Assembly (NCBI GenBank): GCA_005877675.1
Contig: VBNZ01000107.1
Location: 1,872 to 13,257 of the forward strand
Source of the DNA: Gammaproteobacteria bacterium
Lineage (GTDB): Bacteria > Pseudomonadota > Gammaproteobacteria > Xanthomonadales > Rhodanobacteraceae
Direction: 5' to 3'
DNA length: 11,386 bases
Numbering within the stretch: the stretch's first letter is position 1; each line of letters begins with the position of its first letter. The notes under the pieces were generated by a model. The model did not search any database. It was not told the origin of the DNA and saw only the letters and a list, made by a program, of their open reading frames with translations. The translations under genes and the position numbers were made by a program. Of the stretch, positions 1 through 7,677 are shown in pieces.

Positions 1-1153
1 CGAGATGCCGATCGCGACCGCCAGTGTCGCCGAGAACTCGCGGAAAAAACGGCCGATGAAATCACCCATCAGGAGGATCGGGATGAACACCGCTGTCAGC
101 GAGATGCTCATCGACACGACGGTGAAACCGACTTCGCGCGCGCCCCGTGACACTGCTTCTGCGCGAGTTATGCCGGACTCCATATGGCGCGCGATGTTTT
201 CGAGCACGACCACCGCATCGTCGACGACGAAACCGGTTGCGATCGTCAGCGCCATCAGCGAAAGATTGTCGAGGCTGTAGCCGCACAAATACATCGCGGC
301 GAACGTGCCGATCAGCGACACCGGCACCGCAACCGCCGGAATCAGCGTCGCACGCGCGCTGCGCAGGAATACGAAGACCACGCCGATCACCAGAATCACC
401 GCGATGACCAGCGTGCGCTCGACATCGTGCAGCGCGGCGCGCCTGATCGTCGGTATATATCTGCCAGTGCTTATCGTCGAGTTCGACAAAACCCTTGGGC
501 CGGTTCGCGTTCGCGTTGGACAGTGCGGTGCGCACGGTATCCATCGATACACCGTATTTGTTCAGCGCCGGCAGATTGAGTTCGACGCGTACCGCGGGCA
601 GCGATCCGCCGCTCGCCTGCGCCTGGCCGACGCCCTTCACCTGCGAAATCTTCTGCGCGACGATGGTCGAAGCGACGTCGTAGATCTGGCCGATGTCGCG
701 CGTCTTCGAACTCAGCGCGAGCACCATGATCGGTTGATCCGACGGATTGAACTTGCGATAGGTCGGATTGCCCGGCATGCCGCTCGGTAGCTGCGCGCGC
801 GCGGCGTTGAGCGCGGCCTGCACGTCGCGCGCGGCGCCGTCGATGTCGCGCGACAGGTCGAATTGCAGCACGACATTGGTCGACCCCGCCGCACTCGACG
901 AGGTCATTTCGGTCACACCGGCGATGCGGCCGAGCTGGCGTTCGAGCGGCGTCGCCACCGCTGTCGCCATCGTCTCAGGACTCGCACCCGGCAACGAAGC
1001 CTGCACCGAAATCGTCGGGATATCGACCTGCGGCAACGGCGACACCGGCAGCAGCGTGAACGCGACCATGCCGACCAATGCGATGCCGATCGTCAGCAAC
1101 GTCGTCGCAACCGGACGCCGGATGAACGGTTCGGACAGGCTGGTGAATTTCAT
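1..1153 (-). pseudogene. mdtC: MdtC-like RND efflux transporter, broken by internal deletion and frameshift, runs off left edge
   Basis: Inner-membrane proton-driven RND drug exporter subunit, the partner of MdtB in the MdtABC pump. The frame from ATG 1153 gives about 237 normal residues: N-terminal TM1 after the RRPVATTLL motif, then LPQVDIPTI, PGASPETMA and NPSDQPIM of the porter domain. It stops resembling the family after QIYTDDQ (about 443). The other frame, open from about 450 to base 1, resumes at RAALHDVERT and continues through TM2-TM4, including the proton-relay pair VVDDAVV (Asp codons at 217-222), to LAVAIGIS. In E. coli MdtC roughly 90 residues separate these two points, so about 270-280 bp appear to be lost, leaving the frame shifted. 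TAGG seven bases upstream could serve as a ribosome site; it lies just outside the repeat, overlapping the mdtB stop. The C-terminal half lies beyond the window. Family assignment is strong. Whether the lesion is biological or an assembly error cannot be told here. Confidence 0.88.
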
Positions 1154-1164
1154 GACGATGCCTA

Positions 1165-1741
1165 CTCCCTCTCCCCCAACAGTTCCATCGTTGGGTGAGA
1201 GAGTTGGGGTGAGGGGGCGCTTTTATTCTTGCTCTTGTGTATAGGAAAAGTACGAAGCACCCCCTCACCCAACCCTCTCCCCCGCGCAAGCGCGGAGGAG
1301 AGGGCTTGAAAAGCAAATTGGCAGTTGATGTTCGTCATGTCGCCGCCCTCTCTCTCCAACGGCTCTTTCGGAGAGGGCTTGAAAACAAACCAGCAGTCGG
1401 CATTCGCCATGTCGCTACCCTCCCTCTCCTCCAACGGCTCTTTCGTTGGGGAGAGGGCTTGAAAGCAAGCCCGCGGTTGACATTCGCCGCTGCCCTCCCT
1501 CTCCTCCAACGGCTTTTTCGTTAGGGAGAGGGCTTGAGAGCAAACCCGCGGTTGACGTTCGCCGCTGTCCTCCCTCTCCTCCAACGGCTTTTTCGTTGGG
1601 GGAGAGGGTTGGGGTGAGGGGGCGCTTTTATTCTTGCTCTTGTTCATAGGAAAAGTACGAAGCGCCCCCTCACCCAACCCCCTCCCCCCCGCAAGCGCGG
1701 GGGGGAGGGCGTGAAAGCAAACCCGCGGTTGACATTCGTCG
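1165..1741. repeat. Expanded hairpin-repeat cluster between mdtB and mdtC
   Basis: About 577 bp built from two copies of the composite element seen at 4917-5056 plus tandem 75-bp units between them. The left copy covers about 1165-1311 and the right copy about 1573-1709. Equivalent points (TTGGGGTGAGGG at 1204 and 1609) are 405 bp apart, and the AT-richer linker TATTCTTGCTCTTG is nearly identical in both. The right flank GAAAGCAAACCCGCGG, continuing to GACATTCG (about 1713-1738), also occurs inside the tandem units, so the expansion copied local flanking DNA together with the hairpin. Homology to the unit stops near 1741, where mdtB-like sequence begins. Both 405 and 75 are multiples of three. 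Confidence 0.85.
1305..1607. repeat. 75-bp tandem repeat array, four hairpin units
   Basis: The hairpin core CCAACGGCT occurs at 1356, 1431, 1506 and 1581, exactly 75 bp apart each time. A full unit has arms CTCTCC-TCCAACG and CGTTGGGGGAGAG around a short GCTTTTT-like loop, followed by CTTGAAAGCAAACCCGCGG and GACATTCGCC. The unit at 1356 lacks five bases of the right arm (no TTGGG after TTTCG) but has five extra bases before the next arm (ATGTCGCTAC against GCTGC), so its 75-bp length is kept. On the minus strand each unit encodes 25 residues of the form QPRVCSQALSLTKKPLEERE, in frame with the C-terminal part of mdtB. Confidence 0.85.
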
Positions 1742-4700
1742 AGGGCGGCGAGTCGCGCGTCATCGCCACCCTTCGGCGCGATACGCCGCGCGAGGCGATC
1801 GAAATACAGGTAGATCACCGGCGTGGTGAACAGCGTGAGCACCTGACTGACGATCATGCCGCCGACGATGGTGATGCCGAGCGGATGACGCAGTTCCGAA
1901 CCGACGCCCCAGCCGATCATCAGCGGCAACGCGCCGAACAGCGCGGCGAGCGTGGTCATCAGGATCGGGCGGAAGCGCAGCAGACAGGCCTGATAGATCG
2001 CGTCGCGTGGATCCAACCCCTGTTCGCGCTCGGCATCGAGCGCGAAGTCGACCATCATGATCGCGTTCTTCTTGACGATGCCGATCAACAGGATGATGCC
2101 GATGATCGCAACGATGCCGAGATCCTGCCGCGCGAGGATCAGCGCGAGCAGCGCGCCGATGCCGGCCGAGGGCAATGTCGACAGGATCGTGATCGGGTGG
2201 ATAAAACTTTCATACAAGACGCCGAGCACGATATACATCGTCACGATCGCGGCAAGGATCAACAGCACCGTGTTGGTCAGCGACGACTGGAACGCCGCCG
2301 CGGCGCCCTGGAAACTCGTATCGATGCTCGCGGGCATGCCGAGATCCTTCTCGACCTGTCTGATCTTCGCGACCGCCGCGCCGAGCGACGCGCCCGGCGC
2401 GAGATTGAACGACACGGTCGTCGCTGGGAACTCCCGTTCGTGCTGACGCTGGCCGTCGCCGTGCTGATCGTGGTGCCCGATGTCGTCGCCGTGCTCGTGG
2501 TCGAGGTGGCGGCGGAACTCGACGTCGACAACGAGCCTGCCGAGGTCTGCGAGATGTTGTTCGCTCCCGACAAACCCGGGATGTACATCTTGTTGAGCGC
2601 CTGCGGTCCATTCTGGAATTCGGGTTTCACCTCGAGCACAACGCGATACTGGTTCGACTCGGTAAAGATCGTCGACACCAGACGCTGACCGAATGCGTCG
2701 TAAAGGATATTGTCGATCGCCGCCGGCGTGATGCCCAGGCGCCCCGCGCTGTCGCGGTCGATGCCGAGATAGGCCTGCAGGCCCTGCGACTGCAGATCGC
2801 TCGCGACGTCGGCGAGTTCGGGCTGACGCTTGAGCTGCTCGATCAGGCGCGGCACCCAGGTGTTGAGATCGTTGACGTCCGGCGAGCCGAGCGTGAACTG
2901 GTACTGCGTGCGGCTGACACGGTCCTCGATCGTCAGGTCCTGCACCGGCTGCAGGTACAGGCTGATGCCGGCGAGTTTCGCCGAAGCATCCTGCAGGCGA
3001 CGGATCACCGTTTCGGCGCCATCGCGCGTACCGTGCGTTTTGAGGTTGATCAGGAAGCGGCCGTTGTTGAGTGTCGAATTGGTGCCATCGACGCCGATGA
3101 ACGAAGACAGCGATGCCACCGCCGGATCTTGCAGGATCAGGCGCGCGAGCGCCTGCTGGCGCACGGCCATCTCGGCGAAGGAGACCGACTGCGGTCCTTC
3201 GGAAATGCCCTGGATCACGCCGGTATCTTGCACCGGGAAAAATCCCTTCGGCACGATGATGTACAGAATTACCGTCAACACGAGCGTGGCGATCGCGACG
3301 ATCAGCGTCGCGCCCTGGCGGTCGAGCACCCAGTTGAGCCAGCGCCCGTAGTTTTCGATCACGCGATCGATGAACGCGTGCGATTTGCGCGCAAACGCGC
3401 TTTCCTCCTCGGGTTTGCGATGCTTCAATATTTTCGCGCACAGCATCGGTACGAGCGTCAGCGACACGACGGCGGAAATCAGGATCGTCACCGCAAGCGT
3501 CACTGCGAATTCGCGGAACAGGCGCCCCACGACATCGCCCATGAACAGAAGGGGGATCAGCACCGCGATCAGCGAAATCGTCAGCGACACGATGGTGAAA
3601 CCGATCTGGCCCGAGCCCTTGAGCGCGGCCTCGAGCGGCGAGTCGCCCTGTTCGAGATAGCGCGAGATGTTTTCGATCATCACGATCGCGTCGTCGACGA
3701 CGAAACCCGTGGCGATCGTCAGCGCCATCATCGTCAGATTGTTGAGCGAGAAGCCGGCGAGATACATGACGCCGAATGTGCCGACCAGTGACAGCGGCAC
3801 CGAGAAGCTCGGGATGATCGTCGCCGGCAGATTGCGCAGGAACAGGAAAATCACCAGCACCACCAGCACGACCGCAAGCATCAGCTCGAATTGGACGTCT
3901 TCGACTGAAGCGCGCACGGTTATGGTGCGATCGGTCAGCGTCGTCACATCGACCGCTGCCGGCATCGACGCGGTCAGCTGCGGCAGCATCGCCTTGACGC
4001 GGTCGACGACTTCGATGACGTTTGCTCCAGGTTGGCGCTGGATATTCATGACGATCGCAGGCGTGGTGTCCTTCCATGCCGCGAGCTTGTTGTTCTCGAC
4101 GCCATCGATCACATCGGCGACGTCGGTCAGATGGATCGGTGCGCCGTCCTTGTAGGCGATGATGATGCTGCGGTATGCGGCGGCGGATTTGAGCTGATCG
4201 TTCGCATCGATCGTGTACGAGCGCGTCGGCCCGTCGAACGTGCCCTTGGGGCCGTTGACGTTCGCGCTGGAAATCGCGGTGCGCAGGTCTTCCAGGCTCA
4301 TGCCGTACGACGCGAGCGCGGTCGGATTCGCCTGTACGCGCACCGCGGGGCGCTGCCCACCCGTGAGCGTGACGAGGCCGACACCGCTGATCTGCGAAAT
4401 CTTCTGCGCAAGACGCGTGTCGGCGAGATCCTCGATCTGGTACAGCGGCAGCGATTTCGACATCAGCGCGAGCGTGAGGATCGGCGCGTCGGCGGGATTG
4501 ACCTTGCTGTAGATCGGCGGCGTCGGCAGATCGCTCGGCAGGAATGTACCCGCGGCGTTGATTGCGGCCTGCACTTCCTGCTCGGCCACATCGAGCGAGA
4601 GATCGAGCGAGAACTGCAAGGTCACCACCGAGGCGCCGGCTGAACTCGTCGAGGACATCTGATTCAAACCCGGCAGCTGCCCGAACTGCCGTTCGAGCGG

Positions 4701-4891
4701 CGCGGTGACCGACGAGGTCATCACCTCCGGACTCGCACCCGGATACAGCGTCGTGATCTGGATCGTCGGATAGTCGACCTCGGGCAGCGCCGACAGCGGC
4801 AGCGCCTTGTACGCGAGCATGCCGACCATCAGGATCGCGGCCATCAGCAGCGTGGTTGCGACCGGGCGCAGGATAAACAGACGCGACGGGT

Positions 4892-5080
4892 TCATGGCAG
4901 ACGGCTCTCTTTTCTAACTCCCTCTCCCCCGACAGTTTCATCGTCGGGGGAGAGGGCTGGGGTGAGGGGGCGCTTTCGCTCTTGTGCGACGCAGCCAACG
5001 GGAAAAGCCCCCCTCACCCAGCCCTCTCCCCCGAGCATGCTCAGGGGAGAGGGCTTAGCCAGCAGCGTGTCACGCTTCAC
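4892..5080 (-). other. Repeat-borne 62-codon ORF bridging mdtA and mdtB
   Basis: An open frame starting GTG (5080-5078) overlaps the mdtA stop by four bases (GTGA) and ends with TGA (4894-4892), overlapping the mdtB ATG by four bases (ATGA). Most of it (about 4917-5056) is the composite hairpin repeat, so the peptide (for example KPSPLSMLGGEGWVRG and PLTPALSPDDETVGGEG) is typical of translated C/G-rich repeats and is unlikely to be a functional protein. The exact overlaps at both ends could keep ribosomes moving from mdtA into mdtB. The mdtB start itself has only a weak purine stretch (AGAGAG) upstream. No clear ribosome site was seen for the GTG, so treat this as a possible coupling device only. 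Confidence 0.3.
4917..5056. repeat. Composite triple-hairpin intergenic repeat between mdtA and mdtB
   Basis: Three consecutive inverted repeats fill the mdtA-mdtB junction. Hairpin 1 has 14-bp perfect arms (4920-4933 and 4943-4956, 9-nt loop). Hairpin 2 pairs a TGAGGGGGCGCTTT-like arm (4957-4976) with its near complement (5003-5021) across about 26 bases. Hairpin 3 (5022-5053) has arms beginning CCCTCTCCCC around GAGCATGCTC. The same architecture recurs at 1165-1311 and at 1573-1709, so this is a dispersed element with internal structure, not a simple terminator. C/T-G/A-rich dispersed repeats of this look occur in many beta- and gammaproteobacteria. In an operon mRNA they could stabilise or attenuate expression downstream, but nothing here proves that. 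Confidence 0.85.
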
Positions 5081-6501
5081 TGCTTGCGATCCGCGGGTTT
5101 CGGCAGCGTGGTTGGCGCATCGCCCGGCTTCGCATCCGCGGCGCCTTGTCGGCGAGGTTGACCTTGCCCGCCGCTGCCATCGCCGCGATTCCCGCGCCGC
5201 TGCTGGCCATCGCCATCTTGCGCATCCGCAGGCTTCGGCGGCGCTGCCGCATGCGTCGGCGCGCCCGAGGCATCGCTGGTTGCGGCAACTTCGACTGCAC
5301 TGCCTTCGCGCAGCTTGTCGATGCCGTCGGTCACGACGATCTCGCCGGGCTGAATGCCGGAGCTGATCGCCACGCGCTCGCCTTCGGTCGGGCCGGTCTG
5401 CACGGTGCGCTGCGCCACGGTCTTGTCGCCCGGATTGACAACGTATACAAATAAACCGGTCGCACTGCGCTGCAGGGCCGAGGTTGGAATCACAGTCGCG
5501 CCGTGCAGCGTGTCGAGCAGCACGCGCACATTGACGAACTGGTTCGGGAACAGGCTTTCATCGTCGTTGACGAACTCGGCCTTGGCCTTGACCGTGCCGG
5601 TCGTCGCATCGATCTGATTGTCCAGGCTCGCCAGCGTGCCGCTCGCGAGCTTGTTCTTGAGCGCTCGATCCCAGGCATCGACCTTGAGCGCGATGCCCGC
5701 ATGCATCTGTTTGAGCACTGCCGGCAGGTTGTCTTCGGGGATAGTGAACAGCACATCGATCGGCTTGAGCTGTGTGACGACGACGATGGAAGTGCTGTTC
5801 GCTGTGACGTTGTTGCCGGGATCGACCTGGCGCAGGCCGACACGCCCCGACACCGGCGCCACGATTTTCGTATAGCCCAGATTGACCGTCGCGGTATCGA
5901 CCTGGCCTTGATCGACCGTGATCGTGCCGTCGTACTGGCGCACGAGCGCGGCCTGCGAGTCGAGCTGCTGTTTCGCGATCGTGTTTTCCAAAGCGAGCTT
6001 CTGATAGCGCACGAGGTCGGCGCGCGCGTTCGCGAGTTGCGCGCGGTCGCGCGCGAGCCCGCCCTGCGCCTGCGTGAGTGCAGCTTGATAGGTGCGTGGA
6101 TCGATCTCGGCAAGCAGATCGCCCTGCTTGACCATCTGCCCTTCGGTGAAGTTCACGCTGCGCAACTGGCCCGACACCTGCGGACTCACCGTCACCACAC
6201 GCAGCGGCGTCACCGTGCCGAGCCCGTTCAGCGTGATATTGATGTCGCCCGACACGGCCGTCGCGGTGCCGACCGGCATCGGCTGGCCCATGCCGGGGGC
6301 ATTGCCGCGACCAACACCGCCGGGCATCCCTGGGGGACCACCGGGTCCGCCCGGTCCGCCGCCGCGCCGCCCCTGCATCATCTGCTGCCTCTGTGCATCC
6401 TGCGCGCGATTGGCCAGCCACCAGCCGGTCAATGCAATCGCCATGGCTGCGCCGAGAACGATGAGATAGGCCAACCACTTCCGTTTGGGCTGTGTGCTCA
6501 T
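5077..6501 (-). CDS. mdtA: MdtA-type membrane fusion protein (periplasmic adaptor) of an RND pump
   Basis: Links the MdtB/MdtC inner-membrane pump to an outer-membrane channel. The 474 residues hold, in order: a basic N-terminus and one membrane segment (about 10-30); a Gly/Pro-rich linker (45-73); the first lipoyl/barrel-sandwich half with PQVSGQLRSVNFTEGQMVKQGD (about 107-127); a coiled-coil hairpin rich in Ala, Gln and Arg (about 137-203); the second half with TKIVAPVSGRVGLRQVDPGN (211-230); a beta-barrel with VLFTIPEDNLP (250-260); and a membrane-proximal domain with TGLFVYVV (348-355). It is about 60 residues longer than E. coli MdtA (415), because of the Gly/Pro linker and a hydrophilic tail (about 410-474) rich in Gly, Gln, Arg and Pro. 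It is the first gene of the operon and complete, unlike mdtB and mdtC. ATG 6501 places the membrane segment correctly, but only a weak ribosome site (AAAG) precedes it. No outer-membrane channel gene lies in the window. Confidence 0.93.
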   Translation of the reverse strand: MSTQPKRKWLAYLIVLGAAMAIALTGWWLANRAQDAQRQQMMQGRRGGGPGGPGGPPGMPGGVGRGNAPGMGQPMPVGTATAVSGDINITLNGLGTVTPLRVVTVSPQVSGQLRSVNFTEGQMVKQGDLLAEIDPRTYQAALTQAQGGLARDRAQLANARADLVRYQKLALENTIAKQQLDSQAALVRQYDGTITVDQGQVDTATVNLGYTKIVAPVSGRVGLRQVDPGNNVTANSTSIVVVTQLKPIDVLFTIPEDNLPAVLKQMHAGIALKVDAWDRALKNKLASGTLASLDNQIDATTGTVKAKAEFVNDDESLFPNQFVNVRVLLDTLHGATVIPTSALQRSATGLFVYVVNPGDKTVAQRTVQTGPTEGERVAISSGIQPGEIVVTDGIDKLREGSAVEVAATSDASGAPTHAAAPPKPADAQDGDGQQRRGNRGDGSGGQGQPRRQGAADAKPGDAPTTLPKPADRKQ

Positions 6502-6717
6502 GCTTTGATCTTTGCGTGGAGAGAGGACGCGGTTGGGTGCTCGCGCGCCGAGGGCTGCAACGTTACCTTGCGCGCGTGTAATGCGCCATCATCCGGTAGT
6601 CACGGCGTGGCACCGGATGTAAACGGATGTAATGAATGCATTGAACTTATACAATGCACATCGCAATACACTTGCGATCGGCCCGCCTGCCGCCGAACTC
6701 GCAATCCCGGAGTGTCC
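6502..6717. promoter_or_regulatory. Divergent spacer between mdtA and the barrel-protein gene
   Basis: This 216-bp region must hold the start signals for mdtA (leftward) and the gene at 6718 (rightward). It is locally AT-richer around 6613-6670. Visible elements are a perfect inverted repeat at 6637-6658, a CGGATGTAA direct repeat (6614-6622 and 6624-6632, 10-bp period), and a TATACAAT run (6648-6655) that resembles a -10 box without a good -35. A ribosome site GGAG (6709-6712) serves the gene at 6718. I cannot assign transcription starts with confidence. Confidence 0.5.
6637..6658. promoter_or_regulatory. Operator-like inverted repeat TGCATTG-N8-CAATGCA
   Basis: The arms are perfect 7-mers (6637-6643 and 6652-6658) around AACTTATA. 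The 22-bp size and the divergent location suit a dimeric regulator such as the TetR or MarR families that often control efflux genes. It overlaps the -10-like TATACAAT. No regulator gene lies nearby in the window, so the binding protein is unknown. Confidence 0.4.
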
Positions 6718-7677
6718 ATGTACCGACGTGTCGTCGGCGCCGCGCTGAGCGCGGCCGCCATTCTTTTTGCACCTTCCGCCGCATGCGCCTGTTCCGCCTG
6801 CGGTTGCACGTTGAATTCGGATTGGGGCAGCCAGGGCCTTGCCGCGAGCGGCGGCTGGCGTTTCGATGCGCGCTTCGATTTCTTCGATCAGGATCAACTG
6901 CGCGAAGGCACGAACAGCGTTGCGCGACGCGATCTGGAAATTCCCAACGAACGCGAAGTGCAGCAGTCGACGATCAATCGCAACTATGCCTTCAGCCTCG
7001 ACTACAGCCCGAATAAGGACTGGGGCGTCAATGTGACGCTGCCCTGGTACGACCGCAGCCATGCAACGATAGCCGAAGGCGATGCGCAGATCTCGACCTC
7101 GCACGATCAGGGCATCGGCGACGTGCGCGTCATCGGGCGTTATTCCGGTTTCGATGCGCAACGCACGACCGGTTTGTTGTTCGGATTGAAATTGCCGACC
7201 GGCAATACGAACGATGCCTTCCGCAGCGGACCGCAACAGGGCGAGATCGTCGACCGCGGCCTGCAGCTCGGCAACGGCACGACCGATCTGTTGCTCGGGG
7301 TCTACCAATTCGGCGCGCTAGCCGACGACTGGGGTTATTTCGGCCAGGCGATCGTGCAGCAGGCACTGAATTCGCACGACAGCTTCAAGCCCGGCACGGG
7401 CGTCAATCTCAATCTCGGATTGCGCTATACGGCAAGCGAGACCTGGGTGCCGCAGCTGCAGGTCAATACGCGCATCGAAAAACGTGAACAGGGCGCGAAT
7501 GCCGATATCGACAATTCCGGCGCCACGCTTGTTTACCTGAGCCCGGGCGTAAACTGGAATCTGTCGCGACGCCTCTCGGCATACGCCTTCGTGCAGGCGC
7601 CGATTTATCAGCGCGTGAACGGCCTGCAGCTCGAAGCGCGCTGGTTCGGTTCGCTGGGCCTGCATTACATCTTCTAA
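6718..7677 (+). CDS. Exported beta-barrel-like protein with N-terminal Cys motif, function unknown
   Basis: 319 residues. The start is ATG 6718, with GGAG five bases upstream and a clear signal peptide (MYRR followed by a hydrophobic stretch to about Ala24). Just after the likely cleavage site sits CSACGC (Cys25, Cys28, Cys30), followed by TLNSDWGSQG. The rest alternates polar and aromatic residues in amphipathic strands (WRFDARFDFFDQDQL, YAFSLDYSPNKDWGVNVTLPWYDR, LFGLKLPTG, GVNLNLGLRYT, PQLQVNTRI) and ends LGLHYIF, a C-terminal Phe typical of outer-membrane barrels. The pattern resembles putative outer-membrane transporters of the phenol-degradation MetA-like type. The Cys cluster could bind a metal such as copper, which is an inference only. 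It lies divergent to the pump operon, so shared regulation is possible, but it does not look like a TolC-type channel. The frame is also open far upstream (to 5503), but that part is antisense to mdtA. Confidence 0.82.
   Translation: MYRRVVGAALSAAAILFAPSAACACSACGCTLNSDWGSQGLAASGGWRFDARFDFFDQDQLREGTNSVARRDLEIPNEREVQQSTINRNYAFSLDYSPNKDWGVNVTLPWYDRSHATIAEGDAQISTSHDQGIGDVRVIGRYSGFDAQRTTGLLFGLKLPTGNTNDAFRSGPQQGEIVDRGLQLGNGTTDLLLGVYQFGALADDWGYFGQAIVQQALNSHDSFKPGTGVNLNLGLRYTASETWVPQLQVNTRIEKREQGANADIDNSGATLVYLSPGVNWNLSRRLSAYAFVQAPIYQRVNGLQLEARWFGSLGLHYIF

Larger units (their letters stand above)
1162..4895 (-). pseudogene. mdtB: MdtB-like RND efflux transporter with one frameshift and a repeat-encoded C-terminal tail
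   Basis: RND inner-membrane drug/proton antiporter subunit. From ATG 4895 the frame gives 820 good residues: TM1 (about 10-30), LPEVDYPTI, PGASPEVM, a porter domain, and the TM4 proton-relay pair VVDDAIV (Asp401, Asp402). At Asn820 (codon 2438-2436) the homology jumps one frame at a three-G run (2433-2435) and continues with EFPATTVSFNLAPGASLG and the remaining TM segments (ILSTLPSAGIGALL, GIVKKNAIMMVDFAL, RFRPILMTTLAALFGALP). One extra G would restore it. The family end would fall near RRIAPKGGDDARLAALD (about 1741), close to the usual length of about 1040-1050 residues. Here no stop follows, and about 190 repeat-encoded residues are added before TAG at 1162-1164, giving about 1244 residues if repaired. 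The stop lies 8 bases before mdtC. A Ser/Thr-rich stretch at 785-819 is atypical. Confidence 0.9.

Noticed and set aside
1305..1607. Regular 75-bp repeats that might be a CRISPR array
   Set aside because: The whole 75-bp unit repeats, with no unique spacers; units match hairpin elements found elsewhere in the operon, and no cas genes are present.
1711..2688. 325-codon plus-strand frame
   Set aside because: Antisense to the mdtB C-terminal half, rich in Arg, Asp and Gln, with no family features.
2436..4998. Same-strand open frame starting at 4998 over most of mdtB
   Set aside because: Upstream of the frameshift it is Arg/Ala/Asp-rich shadow sequence. Only its part below 2436 is the true continuation of mdtB.
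5503..6717. Long plus-strand open frame upstream of the barrel-protein gene
   Set aside because: It is antisense to mdtA, Arg/His-rich as expected of a shadow frame in high-GC DNA. The signal peptide and ribosome site place the true start at 6718.
6589..7308. 239-codon minus-strand frame opposite the barrel-protein gene
   Set aside because: No ribosome site or family resemblance. The plus strand has a signal peptide and barrel pattern over the same bases.
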